DNA of 31,942 nt, from the NCBI GenBank assembly GCA_036655975.1, contig JAVVPD010000018.1:1-31942 (forward strand), in the 5' to 3' direction. Of this stretch, positions 1-8,089 are shown one piece after another. The notes beneath the pieces were generated by a model that saw only the letters and a program-made list of their open reading frames with translations, had not been told where the DNA came from and searched no databases. Each line of letters begins with the position of its first letter. The first letter of the stretch is position 1. A program made the position numbers and the translations under genes. The stretch is from CASQEL01 sp036655975. GTDB taxonomy: Bacteria > Desulfobacterota > Desulfovibrionia > Desulfovibrionales > Desulfovibrionaceae.

Positions 1-377
1 GCCCCCATATTGACGGCGCCGTCATAGAGCACAATCGCCAAGGGGATAGGCAATTTCGCACATTTGGTAGCGTCCCAAAAATGTTTTTTGAACAATTGCG
101 CGGCTTGGGCCTTGGTGCAGGCACGGATGTCGTCGGCATCAATGTCGCCGTCGTTGTCAAAGTCGATTCCCGCCAAACTGTGCGCGTGCTTGCGGTCAAA
201 AGCATTGCTGCCGTCACAGCTGCGGGCCAACTTGCGGCACTCTTCCTGTGCCAATTCGCGCAACCAGCGTAACGACACCCCATACTTGGTAATCCCGCCC
301 GGATCGGCAGGGTGGTCACTAAGCCCCCCCTCCCACTGGGCCGTGAACTTGTGCGCGCACGCAAAAGTGCTGTCCAT
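1..377 (-). CDS. GH108-type phage endolysin (lysozyme), 3' end cut by window edge
   Basis: The reverse strand reads from ATG at 377 through position 1 without a stop, giving about 125 codons. The N-terminus carries the glycoside hydrolase 108 signature: an aromatic-rich start, then W-E-G-G at residues 15-18, then D-P-G-G at 25-28, followed by TKYGVS. In this family the Glu of EGG (Glu16 here) is the catalytic acid for cleaving the peptidoglycan glycan strand. A D-rich stretch (DFDNDGDIDADD) further on is typical of the family. A strong Shine-Dalgarno (AAGGAGAAGG) lies just before the ATG. No signal peptide is visible, so export would need a holin, a phage lysis gene arrangement. It lies downstream of a Mor-type activator, as the lysis gene does in Mu-like phages. 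The rest of the gene is outside the window. Confidence 0.88.
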   Translation of the reverse strand, partial: MDSTFACAHKFTAQWEGGLSDHPADPGGITKYGVSLRWLRELAQEECRKLARSCDGSNAFDRKHAHSLAGIDFDNDGDIDADDIRACTKAQAAQLFKKHFWDATKCAKLPIPLAIVLYDGAVNMG

Positions 378-700
378 ATCCTTCTCCTTATAATGCTTTG
401 AGAGTGCATCGGGATCTCCTGCTCAAAAGTCGTCCCAGCGGTGCAGGAGTGGTGGCACACAACGCGGCATCCCCCCTGTGAAGGCACAATGCCGAGATTT
501 GAGATTTTTCTTAAGGTTAAAGCCCTTTACCCCCTCTCAGCCCGCAAGCACCAAGGATTTTCGGAGATTCGTTGTATTTTTTTACCCCTTTTTAGCCCCT
601 TATTGCCTGTAACAGACTTATTTATAAAGTAAAAATAAGTGACCCTTTTTTTCCTATGCCCTTATCACTTGCAAGAGACTGAAAAAACAAACTATAGGCA
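378..700. other. Intergenic region between Mor-type gene and endolysin; probable late/middle promoter region
   Basis: No convincing gene is seen in either strand. The part near 600-670 is AT-rich and holds short inverted repeats (AAGTGA at 637-642 against TCACTT at 665-670). A 7-bp inverted repeat (CTCCTGC 416-422, GCAGGAG 443-449) lies nearer the endolysin start. Because the upstream Mor-type gene has its own terminator, the endolysin needs its own promoter here. By analogy with Mu Pm, the activator could act in this stretch, but no clear -10/-35 pair could be chosen. Confidence 0.4.
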
Positions 701-748
701 AAAAAAGAACCGTCCATGAAGGCATAAAAGCCTCTGCACGGACGGTTC
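701..748 (-). terminator. Rho-independent terminator after the Mor-type gene
   Basis: A 9-bp perfect stem (GAACCGTCC 707-715 with GGACGGTTC 740-748) encloses a nested stem (AGGC/GCCT around ATAAAA). Read on the minus strand, the stem is followed at once by a run of six T (706-701). It begins 23 bp past the end of the Mor-type gene. Confidence 0.85.
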
Positions 749-771
749 GATGAACAGTGGAGGGAAAAAAC

Positions 772-1320
772 CTAGGGCGCGACGGACTCCTCGCGTGCAA
801 AATTTTTAATAATATCGCGGATACGAACAGCAGACAACACATGACGGACGGCCAAAACCTGCACCGCCCTACGCCGCGACATGCCCCCCTTCTCAAGGCC
901 TGTACACTCACGCACTATGGAAACATTACGCACATGACGCAAAAACGCACTGCACCGGGGAATATACACCTCCGTACCGCCATAAACCCGCACAAAACGG
1001 TCCGTGGCCCGCACACCCAAGACCTCAACGAGCGCTATTTCCCGGGAGTATCTTCCTAAAGGAACACGAATCACCGTTCCGCCGTAGAGGTGTATCAGTC
1101 TTTGAAAGCCCGCAGCACTTTCCACAGCCCGCAAAATCAGACGGGCCGAAAGGGGCAAAAATTTTACCATCCGGTACACAGCCGTTTCACTGGCAGAATG
1201 CCCAGACGCGCCACTAATCCGCTGGGCCAGCACCACGGCTGAAACACGGCATGCCCCACGGCCATGGCGGATTACCTGTGCTGGCGGAGAAGATGCAGTG
1301 TCGTGTCCGCCCTCAGGCAT
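772..1320 (-). CDS. Mor-type (Mu middle operon regulator) transcription activator
   Basis: A 182-residue protein if started at ATG 1320. It contains two related Gly-Gly beta-strand motifs, LYGGTVIRVP (residues 78-87) and VYGGTEVYIPR (112-122), followed by a basic helical region and a C-terminal helix-turn-helix around 150-172 (VLAVRHVLSAVRIRDIIK). This GG-x-x-x-Y-x-P-R pattern plus HTH matches the Mor/C activators of Mu-like phages, which act as dimers on middle or late promoters. The start is uncertain: an in-frame ATG at 1434 would add 38 residues including an Arg run and overlap the upstream gene by 59 bp. Neither start has a good Shine-Dalgarno. It lies between a small upstream protein and the endolysin, and has its own terminator. 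Identification is from motif memory and is moderately sure. Confidence 0.7.
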   Translation of the reverse strand: MPEGGHDTASSPPAQVIRHGRGACRVSAVVLAQRISGASGHSASETAVYRMVKFLPLSARLILRAVESAAGFQRLIHLYGGTVIRVPLGRYSREIALVEVLGVRATDRFVRVYGGTEVYIPRCSAFLRHVRNVSIVRECTGLEKGGMSRRRAVQVLAVRHVLSAVRIRDIIKNFAREESVAP

Positions 1321-1375
1321 TAGCTGCCGCCGTCGCCGACGACGCCCCACAGGGGCAGACGCACTGAAAGTGCTT

Positions 1376-1633
1376 TTACTGTACACGCCCACAACTGCCC
1401 CCAGACAAAATATGGGGACAGGGCAAGCCCGCATGGCCCAAGGGTACAGACGAGTCAGGAGAAGACAGGGGCGGAGGAATCAAGCCTTGCTCCAGCCCTT
1501 CCACCTGCTCGGCTAGGGCCACAAGATTGGCCCGCGCCAAAGTAAGCAGTGACCAATCCTCGGTGCCCACTCGTCCTACCAGCACGCCCAGCGCAGCGCT
1601 GACGCTGCGTATGTCGTCACTAATATTTGTCAT
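1376..1633 (-). CDS. Small phage-associated protein of unknown function
   Basis: An 85-residue protein starting MTNISDDIRSV. The start at 1633 is chosen because a strong Shine-Dalgarno (GAAGGAGAAA) precedes it; a longer in-frame ATG at 1726 has none. The N-terminal half (about residues 1-47) is a predicted amphipathic helix rich in Leu/Ala/Val. The C-terminal half is Pro/Ser/Gly-rich and probably disordered. I do not recognise the family. It is the first gene downstream of the divergent control region and precedes the Mor-type gene, so it is probably co-transcribed with it. Confidence 0.6.
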   Translation of the reverse strand: MTNISDDIRSVSAALGVLVGRVGTEDWSLLTLARANLVALAEQVEGLEQGLIPPPLSSPDSSVPLGHAGLPCPHILSGGSCGRVQ

Positions 1634-1742
1634 GCCTTTCTCCTTCGGTTTTCTGTGCCAATAAATTGTTTGTCTATATCCACAAGATGTTTTCTTGTTT
1701 CTACAGCTTTTCATTTTCATTGGCAAGCATTTTCCAGATAAA

Positions 1743-1757
1743 AAAACTTTAAGTTTT
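1743..1757. promoter_or_regulatory. Operator-like palindrome AAAACTT-T-AAGTTTT
   Basis: A perfect 7-bp inverted repeat with a 1-bp centre, followed by another AAAACTTT half-site at 1772-1779. It sits about 25 bp upstream of a TTGACT (1782-1787) that could be a -35 element for the repressor gene, with TTTAAG 17 bp further on as a weak -10. The same half-site recurs at 1904-1911 and 1930-1937. It is a candidate binding site for the adjacent CI-type repressor. Confidence 0.45.
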
Positions 1758-1835
1758 AAAAACTAAAAGAAAAACTTTTTATTGACTACGCTTTACAAGC
1801 CGTATTTAAGGATTATATTTTTTACTATGCGATGA

Positions 1836-1854
1836 CAATATGTTATACATATTG
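1836..1854. promoter_or_regulatory. Palindrome CAATATG-TTATA-CATATTG in the divergent control region
   Basis: A perfect 7-bp inverted repeat with a 5-bp centre, midway between the repressor gene (+) and the small protein/Mor operon (-). The half-site differs from the AAAACTTT repeats, so a second regulator or a different operator class is possible. The centre is promoter-like (TATAAC on the minus strand). Confidence 0.4.
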
Positions 1855-1900
1855 CACATTGGCACGAAATAGGCTATTGCTCTCTTGCAAATATCGTGTC

Positions 1901-1940
1901 TACAAAGTTTTACGGGAATATCTCCAAGAAAAACTTTGTA
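1901..1940. promoter_or_regulatory. 11-bp inverted repeat TACAAAGTTTT / AAAACTTTGTA
   Basis: The two perfect 11-bp arms (1901-1911 and 1930-1940) are separated by 18 bp. Each contains the AAAACTTT half-site also found at 1743 and 1772. The arm spacing suggests two operator half-sites or a leader stem-loop 60 bp upstream of the repressor start. Confidence 0.45.
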
Positions 1941-1999
1941 AGATGACAGAATTTAGCACTTTGCTCCAGAAAAAACAATAAATAAATATTGGATTACTT

Positions 2000-2692
2000 A
2001 TGAGCTCTTCCCAAGTCTGTACTCCCGTTTCCGGGCTACCTCTGGCGGGCTTCGGCAAAAGACTGCAAACACGCCGTGAACAGCTACATATCCGCAAACA
2101 AGAATTGGCCTCAACCATCGGAGTCAGCCTGACCACCATCCAGCAATACGAAAATGGGCAGATGCCCAAGGGGGAGTTTGCGGTGCGCCTTGCCAAGGCG
2201 TTGACCTGCTCGCTAGACTGGCTGCTCGCGGGGGAAGAGCGCGGAGAAAACAATATTGTTGATACCAGCAGCGCGCGCCTTGTGATGGTGCCCATGGTGG
2301 AGGCACGTCTTTCCGCCGGGCTTGGCAGTTTTGAAACCGGGGGAGAGTGCTTGCGCCACTACGCATTCCGCTGGGATTTTCTGCACCGCAAGGGCAATCC
2401 CTCCGCCATGGTACTCCTTCGTGTGGCGGGGGACAGCATGCAACCCCGAATTATGAATAATGATGTGGTATTGGTGGATCAAGGGCAGTGTAATCCCATA
2501 CCGGGCCGTATCTATGCCGTGGGTGTGGAAGAAATGGTCTATCTAAAAATTGTCAACGCTGTACCGGGTAAATTGATTCTTTCTAGCGTCAACGAAGCCT
2601 ACCCGCCCATTGAAGCCCATACCAGTGAACAATTGGGAGACCTTGTACGCATCATCGGCAGGGCGGTGTGGGTTGGACGTGAACTGGATTGA
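2000..2692 (+). CDS. Phage-type repressor: XRE helix-turn-helix plus S24 (LexA/CI) peptidase domain
   Basis: A 230-residue protein. Residues about 18-76 form an XRE/CI-type DNA-binding domain (FGKRLQTRREQLHIRKQELA, then IGVSLTTIQQYENGQ). The C-terminal half is an S24 self-cleaving domain with Ser146 in GDSMQPR and Lys183 in VYLKIVN as the catalytic pair. The expected Ala-Gly cleavage site is in RLSAGLGS (Ala106-Gly107). Such repressors are inactivated by RecA-stimulated self-cleavage. It is transcribed away from the Mor/endolysin operon with palindromic operator-like DNA between them, which suggests it silences that operon and itself. The Shine-Dalgarno is weak. The true Mu repressor c is a different family, so the module is a hybrid of Mu-like and lambda-like control parts. 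Confidence 0.9.
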   Translation: MSSSQVCTPVSGLPLAGFGKRLQTRREQLHIRKQELASTIGVSLTTIQQYENGQMPKGEFAVRLAKALTCSLDWLLAGEERGENNIVDTSSARLVMVPMVEARLSAGLGSFETGGECLRHYAFRWDFLHRKGNPSAMVLLRVAGDSMQPRIMNNDVVLVDQGQCNPIPGRIYAVGVEEMVYLKIVNAVPGKLILSSVNEAYPPIEAHTSEQLGDLVRIIGRAVWVGRELD

Positions 2693-2763
2693 AATGGTGA
2701 GCTAGGCACAACATTTGCGCTAACATACTCCCCCCAAGGGCTCTAAAAAAACACTATAAACTC

Positions 2764-2793
2764 TTGACAGCACTCCCCCGCATGCGCTACTCA
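2764..2793 (+). promoter_or_regulatory. Probable sigma-70 promoter for the outer-membrane protein gene
   Basis: TTGACA (2764-2769) is followed after 18 bp by TACTCA (2788-2793), about 65 bp upstream of the ATG of the beta-barrel gene. The -35 is perfect; the -10 is weak and the spacing is one over the optimum. Confidence 0.45.
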
Positions 2794-2860
2794 AACTAAA
2801 CAGCTTTTTTATTCTTTTGTCAGTCTTATGCAACGTTTTTTATGCACTAAGGAGCTTACT

Positions 2861-3523
2861 ATGATGAAACGTTTTTGCCTTGCTTGTGCTTTAGTTCTCG
2901 CCTTGGCCCTGCCCGCGCAGGCCGAAGTAAATGGCGTGTATGGCGGCATAAAATTTATTGATTCTATCCAATCCACCGGAAACACGTCCGTGTCGTCAGA
3001 TACTGACAATATTACGGATCAATATAGCCAAAATAGTGTTGGCGGCGGTCTTTTTGCTGGCTATGACTTTTACCCCAAATTTCAGGTTCCCCTGCGTGCG
3101 GAACTTGAATACGCCATCCGCTCCAACACCCAAACAACGTGGAGCCAAAATTATAATTTTTCTGACGGAAGCCACTCCGCAGAACTGAAAGGCGAATGGA
3201 ATCTGCAGACCCTGTTCTTCAATGCCTATTATGACTTTCACAATTCCACCGACTTCACCCCCTACATTGGGGCGGGGGCTGGTCTCGGCTTTATTAGCAA
3301 TAAATACACCGAATATCGTGACGGGAACGAAGTCGACAGCAGAAACAAAATGAATACCGTGTTCGCATGGAATGTGGGCGTAGGCGCTTCCTATGCCTTT
3401 AACGAAAACATCTCTGCTGACCTTGGTTACCGCTTTGTGGGCCTTGGCGAAAACAAAGTGGACGGTTTGAAAACGAATCCTTATGCCAACGAACTTTCGT
3501 TGGGTGTGCGTTTCACCTTCTAA
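2861..3523 (+). CDS. Outer-membrane beta-barrel protein (opacity/OmpA-like fold)
   Basis: A 220-residue protein starting MMKRFCLA. The start is chosen for its Shine-Dalgarno (AAGGAG) and because it gives a standard Sec signal peptide (hydrophobic core CALVLALALP, cleavage after AQA near residue 21). The mature part has alternating hydrophobic/polar strands with aromatic ends (FAGYDF, NAYYDF, YIGAGAGLGF, VGVGASYAF, SADLGYRF) and ends in LSLGVRFTF. A terminal Phe is the usual C-terminal signal for BAM-dependent insertion. The glycine-rich strands and length suit an eight-stranded barrel of the OMP_b-brl family. Ligand or adhesion role is unknown. It has its own promoter and appears monocistronic. 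Confidence 0.85.
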   Translation: MMKRFCLACALVLALALPAQAEVNGVYGGIKFIDSIQSTGNTSVSSDTDNITDQYSQNSVGGGLFAGYDFYPKFQVPLRAELEYAIRSNTQTTWSQNYNFSDGSHSAELKGEWNLQTLFFNAYYDFHNSTDFTPYIGAGAGLGFISNKYTEYRDGNEVDSRNKMNTVFAWNVGVGASYAFNENISADLGYRFVGLGENKVDGLKTNPYANELSLGVRFTF

Positions 3524-3550
3524 GTTTTCCGCCTTAGCTCTTTTTTTCCG

Positions 3551-3581
3551 CAACAGCCCCTGCCCTTGGCGGGGGCTGTTG
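3551..3581 (+). terminator. GC-rich hairpin after the beta-barrel gene; possible terminator
   Basis: AACAGCCCC (3552-3560) pairs with GGGGCTGTT (3572-3580) around an 11-nt loop. It starts 28 bp past the stop codon. No T-run follows on the plus strand, though T-rich DNA precedes it, so it may end or protect the transcript rather than being a textbook terminator. Confidence 0.45.
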
Positions 3582-3695
3582 GCGTAATATAGCCCCTAAA
3601 AAACCCCAAAGCCATTGCCAAGCGTCACAAAAAGTCCTATTCTTGGGCAACATACCTTCATCGACAATGCAACCCTTGCAACAAGGATTTACCGT

Positions 3696-4121
3696 ATGAT
3701 CTACGAACGCATCTTGCTTCCTGTCAGTGGCAAATTTAAAGGGGAACGCGCCCAAAAAGCCTTGGTTCACGCCCTCAAGCTGACAAGTGCAGAACTTGTA
3801 CTGCTGCATGCCTATCAGCCTCTACCCAAAATTGTTGGGGGTGAGGCGCACACCGCATTAGTCGCAGAAGCCACCTCCAACAGCCTTACCCTCCTCTCCA
3901 CGATCATCAACCAAGTCCAGCAGGCAGGGCTTCCGTATAAAATACGTATTGTAGAAGGCGCTCCCGCCGAAGCCATTATCCACATCGCCGATGAAGAAAA
4001 ATGCGATTTGATTGTCATGTATACCGACGGGCGCGATGATCTGGCTGATATGCTTATGGGCAGCGTGACCGAACGTGTTTTGCGTAACACCGACGTCCCC
4101 CTATTAGCTATCCGCCGCTAA
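3696..4121 (+). CDS. Universal stress protein, UspA family
   Basis: A 141-residue single-domain Usp (MIYERILLPVSGKFKGERA). The start at 3696 is preferred over an upstream in-frame ATG at 3615 because AAGGA lies just before it and the fold begins at once with the usual YxxILLPV first strand. The C-terminal part (GRDDLADMLMGSVTERVLRN, then VPLLAIRR) matches the Usp nucleotide-binding loop, with the GSVTE segment kept but the first glycines of G-x2-G-x9-G partly replaced (GRDD), so ATP binding is uncertain. The cardiolipin synthase gene follows after 12 bp, suggesting co-transcription. It is cytoplasmic, and the precise role cannot be read from sequence. Confidence 0.9.
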   Translation: MIYERILLPVSGKFKGERAQKALVHALKLTSAELVLLHAYQPLPKIVGGEAHTALVAEATSNSLTLLSTIINQVQQAGLPYKIRIVEGAPAEAIIHIADEEKCDLIVMYTDGRDDLADMLMGSVTERVLRNTDVPLLAIRR

Positions 4122-4133
4122 CAAGGACTATAC

Positions 4134-5588
4134 GTGCCCACCTTTTGGCCAACGCTGCTCACATGGCTCCTCTTCCTCGGGGCACACGCCCTGTCGTGGG
4201 GAGCCATTATTCACGCGCTGCTCCACAAGCGCGACCCGCGCTCCGCCCTCGGATGGACGGTTACCGCTTTATTCCTGCCCGGTGTTGGCGCGCTTATCTA
4301 TTTCATTTTTGGTATTGGCAGGGCTGAAAGCCGTGCCGCACGGCTCATGCGCGTTGCGGGGGTGCCCGCCGCCAGTGACCGTAGCCTGCACGGCGGCCCC
4401 CGCCCCTGCGCCCCCCCGGGAGATCTGTCCGCTGAGGCCTTGCCCCTTGCCATGCGCCGCAAGGCCCACCTGGGCCGCACCCTCACCGGACGCCGCCTTG
4501 CAGGAGGCAATAACCTGACCCCCCTGTATGACGGCGAGCAGGCCTACCCTGTCATGCTCAACGCAATCCACACGGCGCAGCATCATGTTTTTATGACGAC
4601 CTATATTTTTAAGGGGGGTATCATCGGGGAGGAATTCATTCAGGCCCTCAGCGCCGCCGCCGCCCGCAACGTCGATGTACGCTTGATTATCGACGGACTC
4701 GGCGGCACCCTGTATTCATGGACTCGCCCGTGGCGTGTGCTCAAAAAAAAGGGCGTCAAGGTCGCCCAATTTCTGCCCCCCAGCCTTGACCCTTTCAATC
4801 TGTCCGTCAATTTACGTAATCACCGTAAGGTGCTGGTATGCGACGGCACAGGTTTTACGGGGGGTATGAATATTGCCGATGAAAATTGGTACAAAAGCCC
4901 TAAATTCAGTGTGCAGGATATTCATTTCTGCTGCCAAGGCCCCATTGTGGCTCAATTACAAGAAGCCTTCTTGCTTGACTGGGGCTTTATCTCCGGTGTC
5001 TACGAGCAAAGCTCCCCCATGCACAGTCAGCACAGCGGCGCCGCCCTGTGCCGCATGGTTCTTGACGGCCCAGGCTCCGGTAAAGACCCCCTCCACGACC
5101 TCTATTGCGGCAGCATCGCCACTGCCGAGCGTTCCGTGTGCATCATGACCCCCTATTTCCTGCCCACCCACGAAATGATCGCCAGCCTCAAAACGGCTGC
5201 ACTGCACGGCGCATGTGTACGGATTATCATGCCTGCAAAAAACAATCTGCGCTATGTGCAGTGGGCCTCGTGGCATTTACTCCCCCAGCTGATCGAAGCC
5301 GGTGTGGAATTCTACCTCCGCCCTGCCCCCTTCGCCCACACCAAACTGCTAATTATCGATACGGACTACACCCAAGTAGGCTCTGCTAACCTCGACCCCC
5401 GCAGCTTGCGCCTGAACTTCGAGCTAAATATCGAATGTTTTGACCCCACCCTTGCCCTTCAGCTTAACACCCACTTTGAAAACGTGCGCCAAAGTAGCCA
5501 GCCCATAGACCTCGAATACCTTCAGGCCCGACCCTTGCTCTACAAAATCCGCAACGCCGCCTGCTGGATATTCTCGCCATATTTATAA
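4134..5588 (+). CDS. cls: Cardiolipin synthase (phospholipase D superfamily)
   Basis: A 484-residue protein with a GTG start preceded by AAGGA. Two N-terminal membrane segments (about residues 8-30 and 38-61) with the PLDNT-type sequence (HKRDPRSALGWTVTALFLPGVGALIYF) anchor it in the inner membrane. Two catalytic HKD motifs follow: NHRKVLVCDG with His230/Lys232, then the GGMNIADE stretch; and AHTKLLIIDTD with His402/Lys404, then the GSANLDPRS stretch. Length and order match ClsA-type enzymes, which join two phosphatidylglycerol molecules into cardiolipin and glycerol. It ends in the usual short hydrophobic tail (IFSPYL). It is probably co-transcribed with the uspA-like gene. Confidence 0.95.
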   Translation: MPTFWPTLLTWLLFLGAHALSWGAIIHALLHKRDPRSALGWTVTALFLPGVGALIYFIFGIGRAESRAARLMRVAGVPAASDRSLHGGPRPCAPPGDLSAEALPLAMRRKAHLGRTLTGRRLAGGNNLTPLYDGEQAYPVMLNAIHTAQHHVFMTTYIFKGGIIGEEFIQALSAAAARNVDVRLIIDGLGGTLYSWTRPWRVLKKKGVKVAQFLPPSLDPFNLSVNLRNHRKVLVCDGTGFTGGMNIADENWYKSPKFSVQDIHFCCQGPIVAQLQEAFLLDWGFISGVYEQSSPMHSQHSGAALCRMVLDGPGSGKDPLHDLYCGSIATAERSVCIMTPYFLPTHEMIASLKTAALHGACVRIIMPAKNNLRYVQWASWHLLPQLIEAGVEFYLRPAPFAHTKLLIIDTDYTQVGSANLDPRSLRLNFELNIECFDPTLALQLNTHFENVRQSSQPIDLEYLQARPLLYKIRNAACWIFSPYL

Positions 5589-5617
5589 AAAATAGCGGGA
5601 AGATTGGCCCCCACAGC

Positions 5618-6784
5618 TTACGACAAGCGCATTTTAAAGTCTTCGTAGCCAAAACTGCGGTGAAGGCGAAGGGTATTCGTGGCGGGTTGATAGCTGGCAA
5701 TGGAGGGGAGGCCCAAACCGTTAAACGTAGTGGTTTTTACCATACTGTAATGGGCCATATCGCAAAAAATACAGCGGTCACCAATGTTCAAAGGCGTGTC
5801 AAAACTGTATTGACCGATAACATCCCCAGCAAGGCAGGATTTGCCCGCCAAACGGTAGCTGTGGGCCTTGACGTGGGGGGCGGCGGCACCGATGATTTCG
5901 GGGCGATACGGCATTTCAAGCACATCGGGCATATGCGCGGCGGCAGAGGTATCCAAAATAGCCGTGGGCATGTCAGCTTCAATAATATCCAGCACCGTAC
6001 TGACCAGCCAACCCGTATTCAGGGCCACGGCTTCGCCGGGTTCAAGGTACACTTGCACACCATAGCGCTGTTGCACCCGATCGATACAGCGACACAATAG
6101 GTCAATATCATAGCCCGGACGGGTAATGTGGTGCCCACCGCCCATGTTGCACCAGTTCAATTGCGCCAAAGTCGTGCCAAAGTGATGCTCAAAAGCGGTC
6201 AGCGTGCGGTCAAGGGCATCGGCCCCTTGTTCGCACAGGGTATGAAAATGCAAACCCGTCAGTCCCTCAAGACTTTGCCCGACCATGTGCGCGGCACGGA
6301 TACCAAGACGCGAACCAGGGGCGCAAGGGTCATACATGGGTACCGCCCCCTCAGAATGTTCGGGATTAACCCGCAGACCACAGTGGATAACCTGCGGGCA
6401 TGCGGTGATTATGGGCTTAAAATGCCGCCACTGGGCGAAAGAATTAAAGGTGATATGATCGGCGCACGTCAGAATATCCTGCATATCCGAATCAGAAAAA
6501 GCCGCCGCAAAAGCATGTACTTCGCCCCCAAAGTATTCCCGCGCCAGCCGCGCCTCATGCGGGGAGCTGGCGCACGCCCCCCACAGTGGCCCCTGCCCGC
6601 GCGCCCGTGAGAGTATGGGGAACACAGACCACATGGCAAAACCCTTGAGCGCCAAGAGTATTTTTGCCCCAGTCCGCCGCTGCACAAGGTCGAGCACTGC
6701 GGCATTTGCTGCCAGCAGGGCTTCATCCACCACAAAACAGGGGGAAGGAACGCGCCCCTCATCCCATAAAATAGCTCTTTCCAC
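5618..6784 (-). CDS. nspC: Carboxynorspermidine/carboxyspermidine decarboxylase
   Basis: A 388-residue PLP-dependent fold-III decarboxylase that converts carboxy(nor)spermidine to (nor)spermidine. The GTG start at 6784 is chosen because a GAGG Shine-Dalgarno precedes it and it falls 13 bp past the stop of the upstream dehydrogenase; the longer ATG at 6835 would overlap that gene. Motifs: the PLP lysine in LLALKGF (Lys47), GGGHHITRPGYD (phosphate-binding glycines), YLEPGEAVAL, and near the C-terminus CDMAHYSMVKTTTFNG, typical of NspC. It is the last step of the aspartate-semialdehyde route to spermidine and is paired with the dehydrogenase immediately upstream. Confidence 0.95.
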   Translation of the reverse strand: MERAILWDEGRVPSPCFVVDEALLAANAAVLDLVQRRTGAKILLALKGFAMWSVFPILSRARGQGPLWGACASSPHEARLAREYFGGEVHAFAAAFSDSDMQDILTCADHITFNSFAQWRHFKPIITACPQVIHCGLRVNPEHSEGAVPMYDPCAPGSRLGIRAAHMVGQSLEGLTGLHFHTLCEQGADALDRTLTAFEHHFGTTLAQLNWCNMGGGHHITRPGYDIDLLCRCIDRVQQRYGVQVYLEPGEAVALNTGWLVSTVLDIIEADMPTAILDTSAAAHMPDVLEMPYRPEIIGAAAPHVKAHSYRLAGKSCLAGDVIGQYSFDTPLNIGDRCIFCDMAHYSMVKTTTFNGLGLPSIASYQPATNTLRLHRSFGYEDFKMRLS

Positions 6785-6797
6785 ACTTTCCTCGCTG

Positions 6798-7988
6798 CTA
6801 CAGCTCCACGCACTGCCACGGCAGGCCATAGGCATTCAAGTCCGCCATAAAGGGATCAGGGTTGAGCTGTTCCATATTCCACACCCCCGCTTGCATCCAC
6901 GCGCCCGTGACCATCATTTTTGCTCCGATCATGGCCGGAACCCCCGTGGTATACGAAATCGCCTGCGAGCCTACTTCCGCATAACAGGCTTCATGATCGC
7001 ACACGTTATACACGTAGACAGACTTGGCCTTGCCGTCCTTCAGCCCGTGCATAACATTGCCGATGCAGGTTTTGCCCTTGGTCAGCGGGCCTAGCGAGGC
7101 GGGATCTGGCAGCATGGCCCCGAGAAATTGAATAGGCACAATCTTCTGGCCCTGAAATTCCACAGGCGCAATGCCCGTCATACCGACATTGCCCAATACT
7201 TTTAAATGATTCAGATAATTTTCAGAAAAGGTCATCCAAAACCGAGCGCGCTTAAGCCCCTTCAAATGGCGAACCAGCGACTCCAGCTCTTCATGATACA
7301 TCAAATAGCATTTTTTCGCGCCAATACCGTGGGGAAAATCAAAATTCATCGCCCACGACAGGGGATCTGTTTCAACCCATTCGCCCCGTTCCCAATAGCG
7401 CCCCTTGGCGGTAACTTCGCGGATATTTATTTCAGGGTTAAAATTGGTGGCAAAGGGCTGCCCGTGATCACCAGCATTACAGTCTATAATATCAAGTACA
7501 TGTACTTCATCCAACTGGTGACGCATAACCCATGCGGCGTAGACATTGGTAACGCCGGGGTCAAAGCCGGAGCCGTGCAGGGCCATCAGCCCAGCGGCCT
7601 TAAATTTTTCCTGATAGGCCCACTGCCACTTATACTCAAACTTGGCGGTCTCCAAGGGTTCGTAATTGGCGGTGTCCATATAGTGCACGCCGCACTCAAG
7701 ACAGGCGTCCATAATATGCAAATCCTGATAGGGCAGCGCAATATTCAGCACCAGCACAGGCTTAACTTGACGAATAAGCGCGCACAATTGGGGCACATTG
7801 TCCGCGTCCACCTGCGCGGTGTGGAGCACGCGCCCGGTACGCTGCTTCACCGAGGCCGCAATGGCCTCGCACTTTGCCACGGTACGGCTGGCTAAGGTAA
7901 TTTCGCTGAATACGCTCGCCAATTGCGCGCACTTATGCGCCACCACGCTGCCCACGCCGCCAGCACCTATAATCAAAATCCGCGCCAT
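6798..7988 (-). CDS. Carboxynorspermidine/carboxyspermidine dehydrogenase (saccharopine dehydrogenase-like)
   Basis: A 396-residue protein with an N-terminal Rossmann motif (MARILIIGAGGVGSVVAHKC) and the saccharopine-dehydrogenase fold (HYMDTANYEP, ALHGSGFDPGVTNVYAAWV, CNAGDHGQPFATNFNPEINIRE). It would condense a diamine with aspartate semialdehyde and reduce the imine with NADPH to the carboxy-polyamine that the neighbouring NspC decarboxylates. The pairing separates it from lysine-pathway saccharopine dehydrogenases. An AAGGAG Shine-Dalgarno precedes the ATG. Whether putrescine or diaminopropane is the natural diamine cannot be told from the sequence. Confidence 0.93.
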   Translation of the reverse strand: MARILIIGAGGVGSVVAHKCAQLASVFSEITLASRTVAKCEAIAASVKQRTGRVLHTAQVDADNVPQLCALIRQVKPVLVLNIALPYQDLHIMDACLECGVHYMDTANYEPLETAKFEYKWQWAYQEKFKAAGLMALHGSGFDPGVTNVYAAWVMRHQLDEVHVLDIIDCNAGDHGQPFATNFNPEINIREVTAKGRYWERGEWVETDPLSWAMNFDFPHGIGAKKCYLMYHEELESLVRHLKGLKRARFWMTFSENYLNHLKVLGNVGMTGIAPVEFQGQKIVPIQFLGAMLPDPASLGPLTKGKTCIGNVMHGLKDGKAKSVYVYNVCDHEACYAEVGSQAISYTTGVPAMIGAKMMVTGAWMQAGVWNMEQLNPDPFMADLNAYGLPWQCVEL

Positions 7989-8089
7989 GTTAGGCTCCTT
8001 ATAAGAGGATACAATTGTCTGCTAAAAACAAAAAAATGGCGATACACGCAAGAAAATTCTCTCCACGCGACGCATTGCCGTGCCGCAAA

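Noticed and set aside
378..700. tRNA or phage attachment site in the gap before the endolysin
   Set aside because: No cloverleaf, anticodon stem or CCA end could be found on either strand.
3541..3581. T-run followed by hairpin as a terminator for the plus strand
   Set aside because: The T-run precedes rather than follows the stem on the plus strand, so only a low-confidence hairpin is reported.
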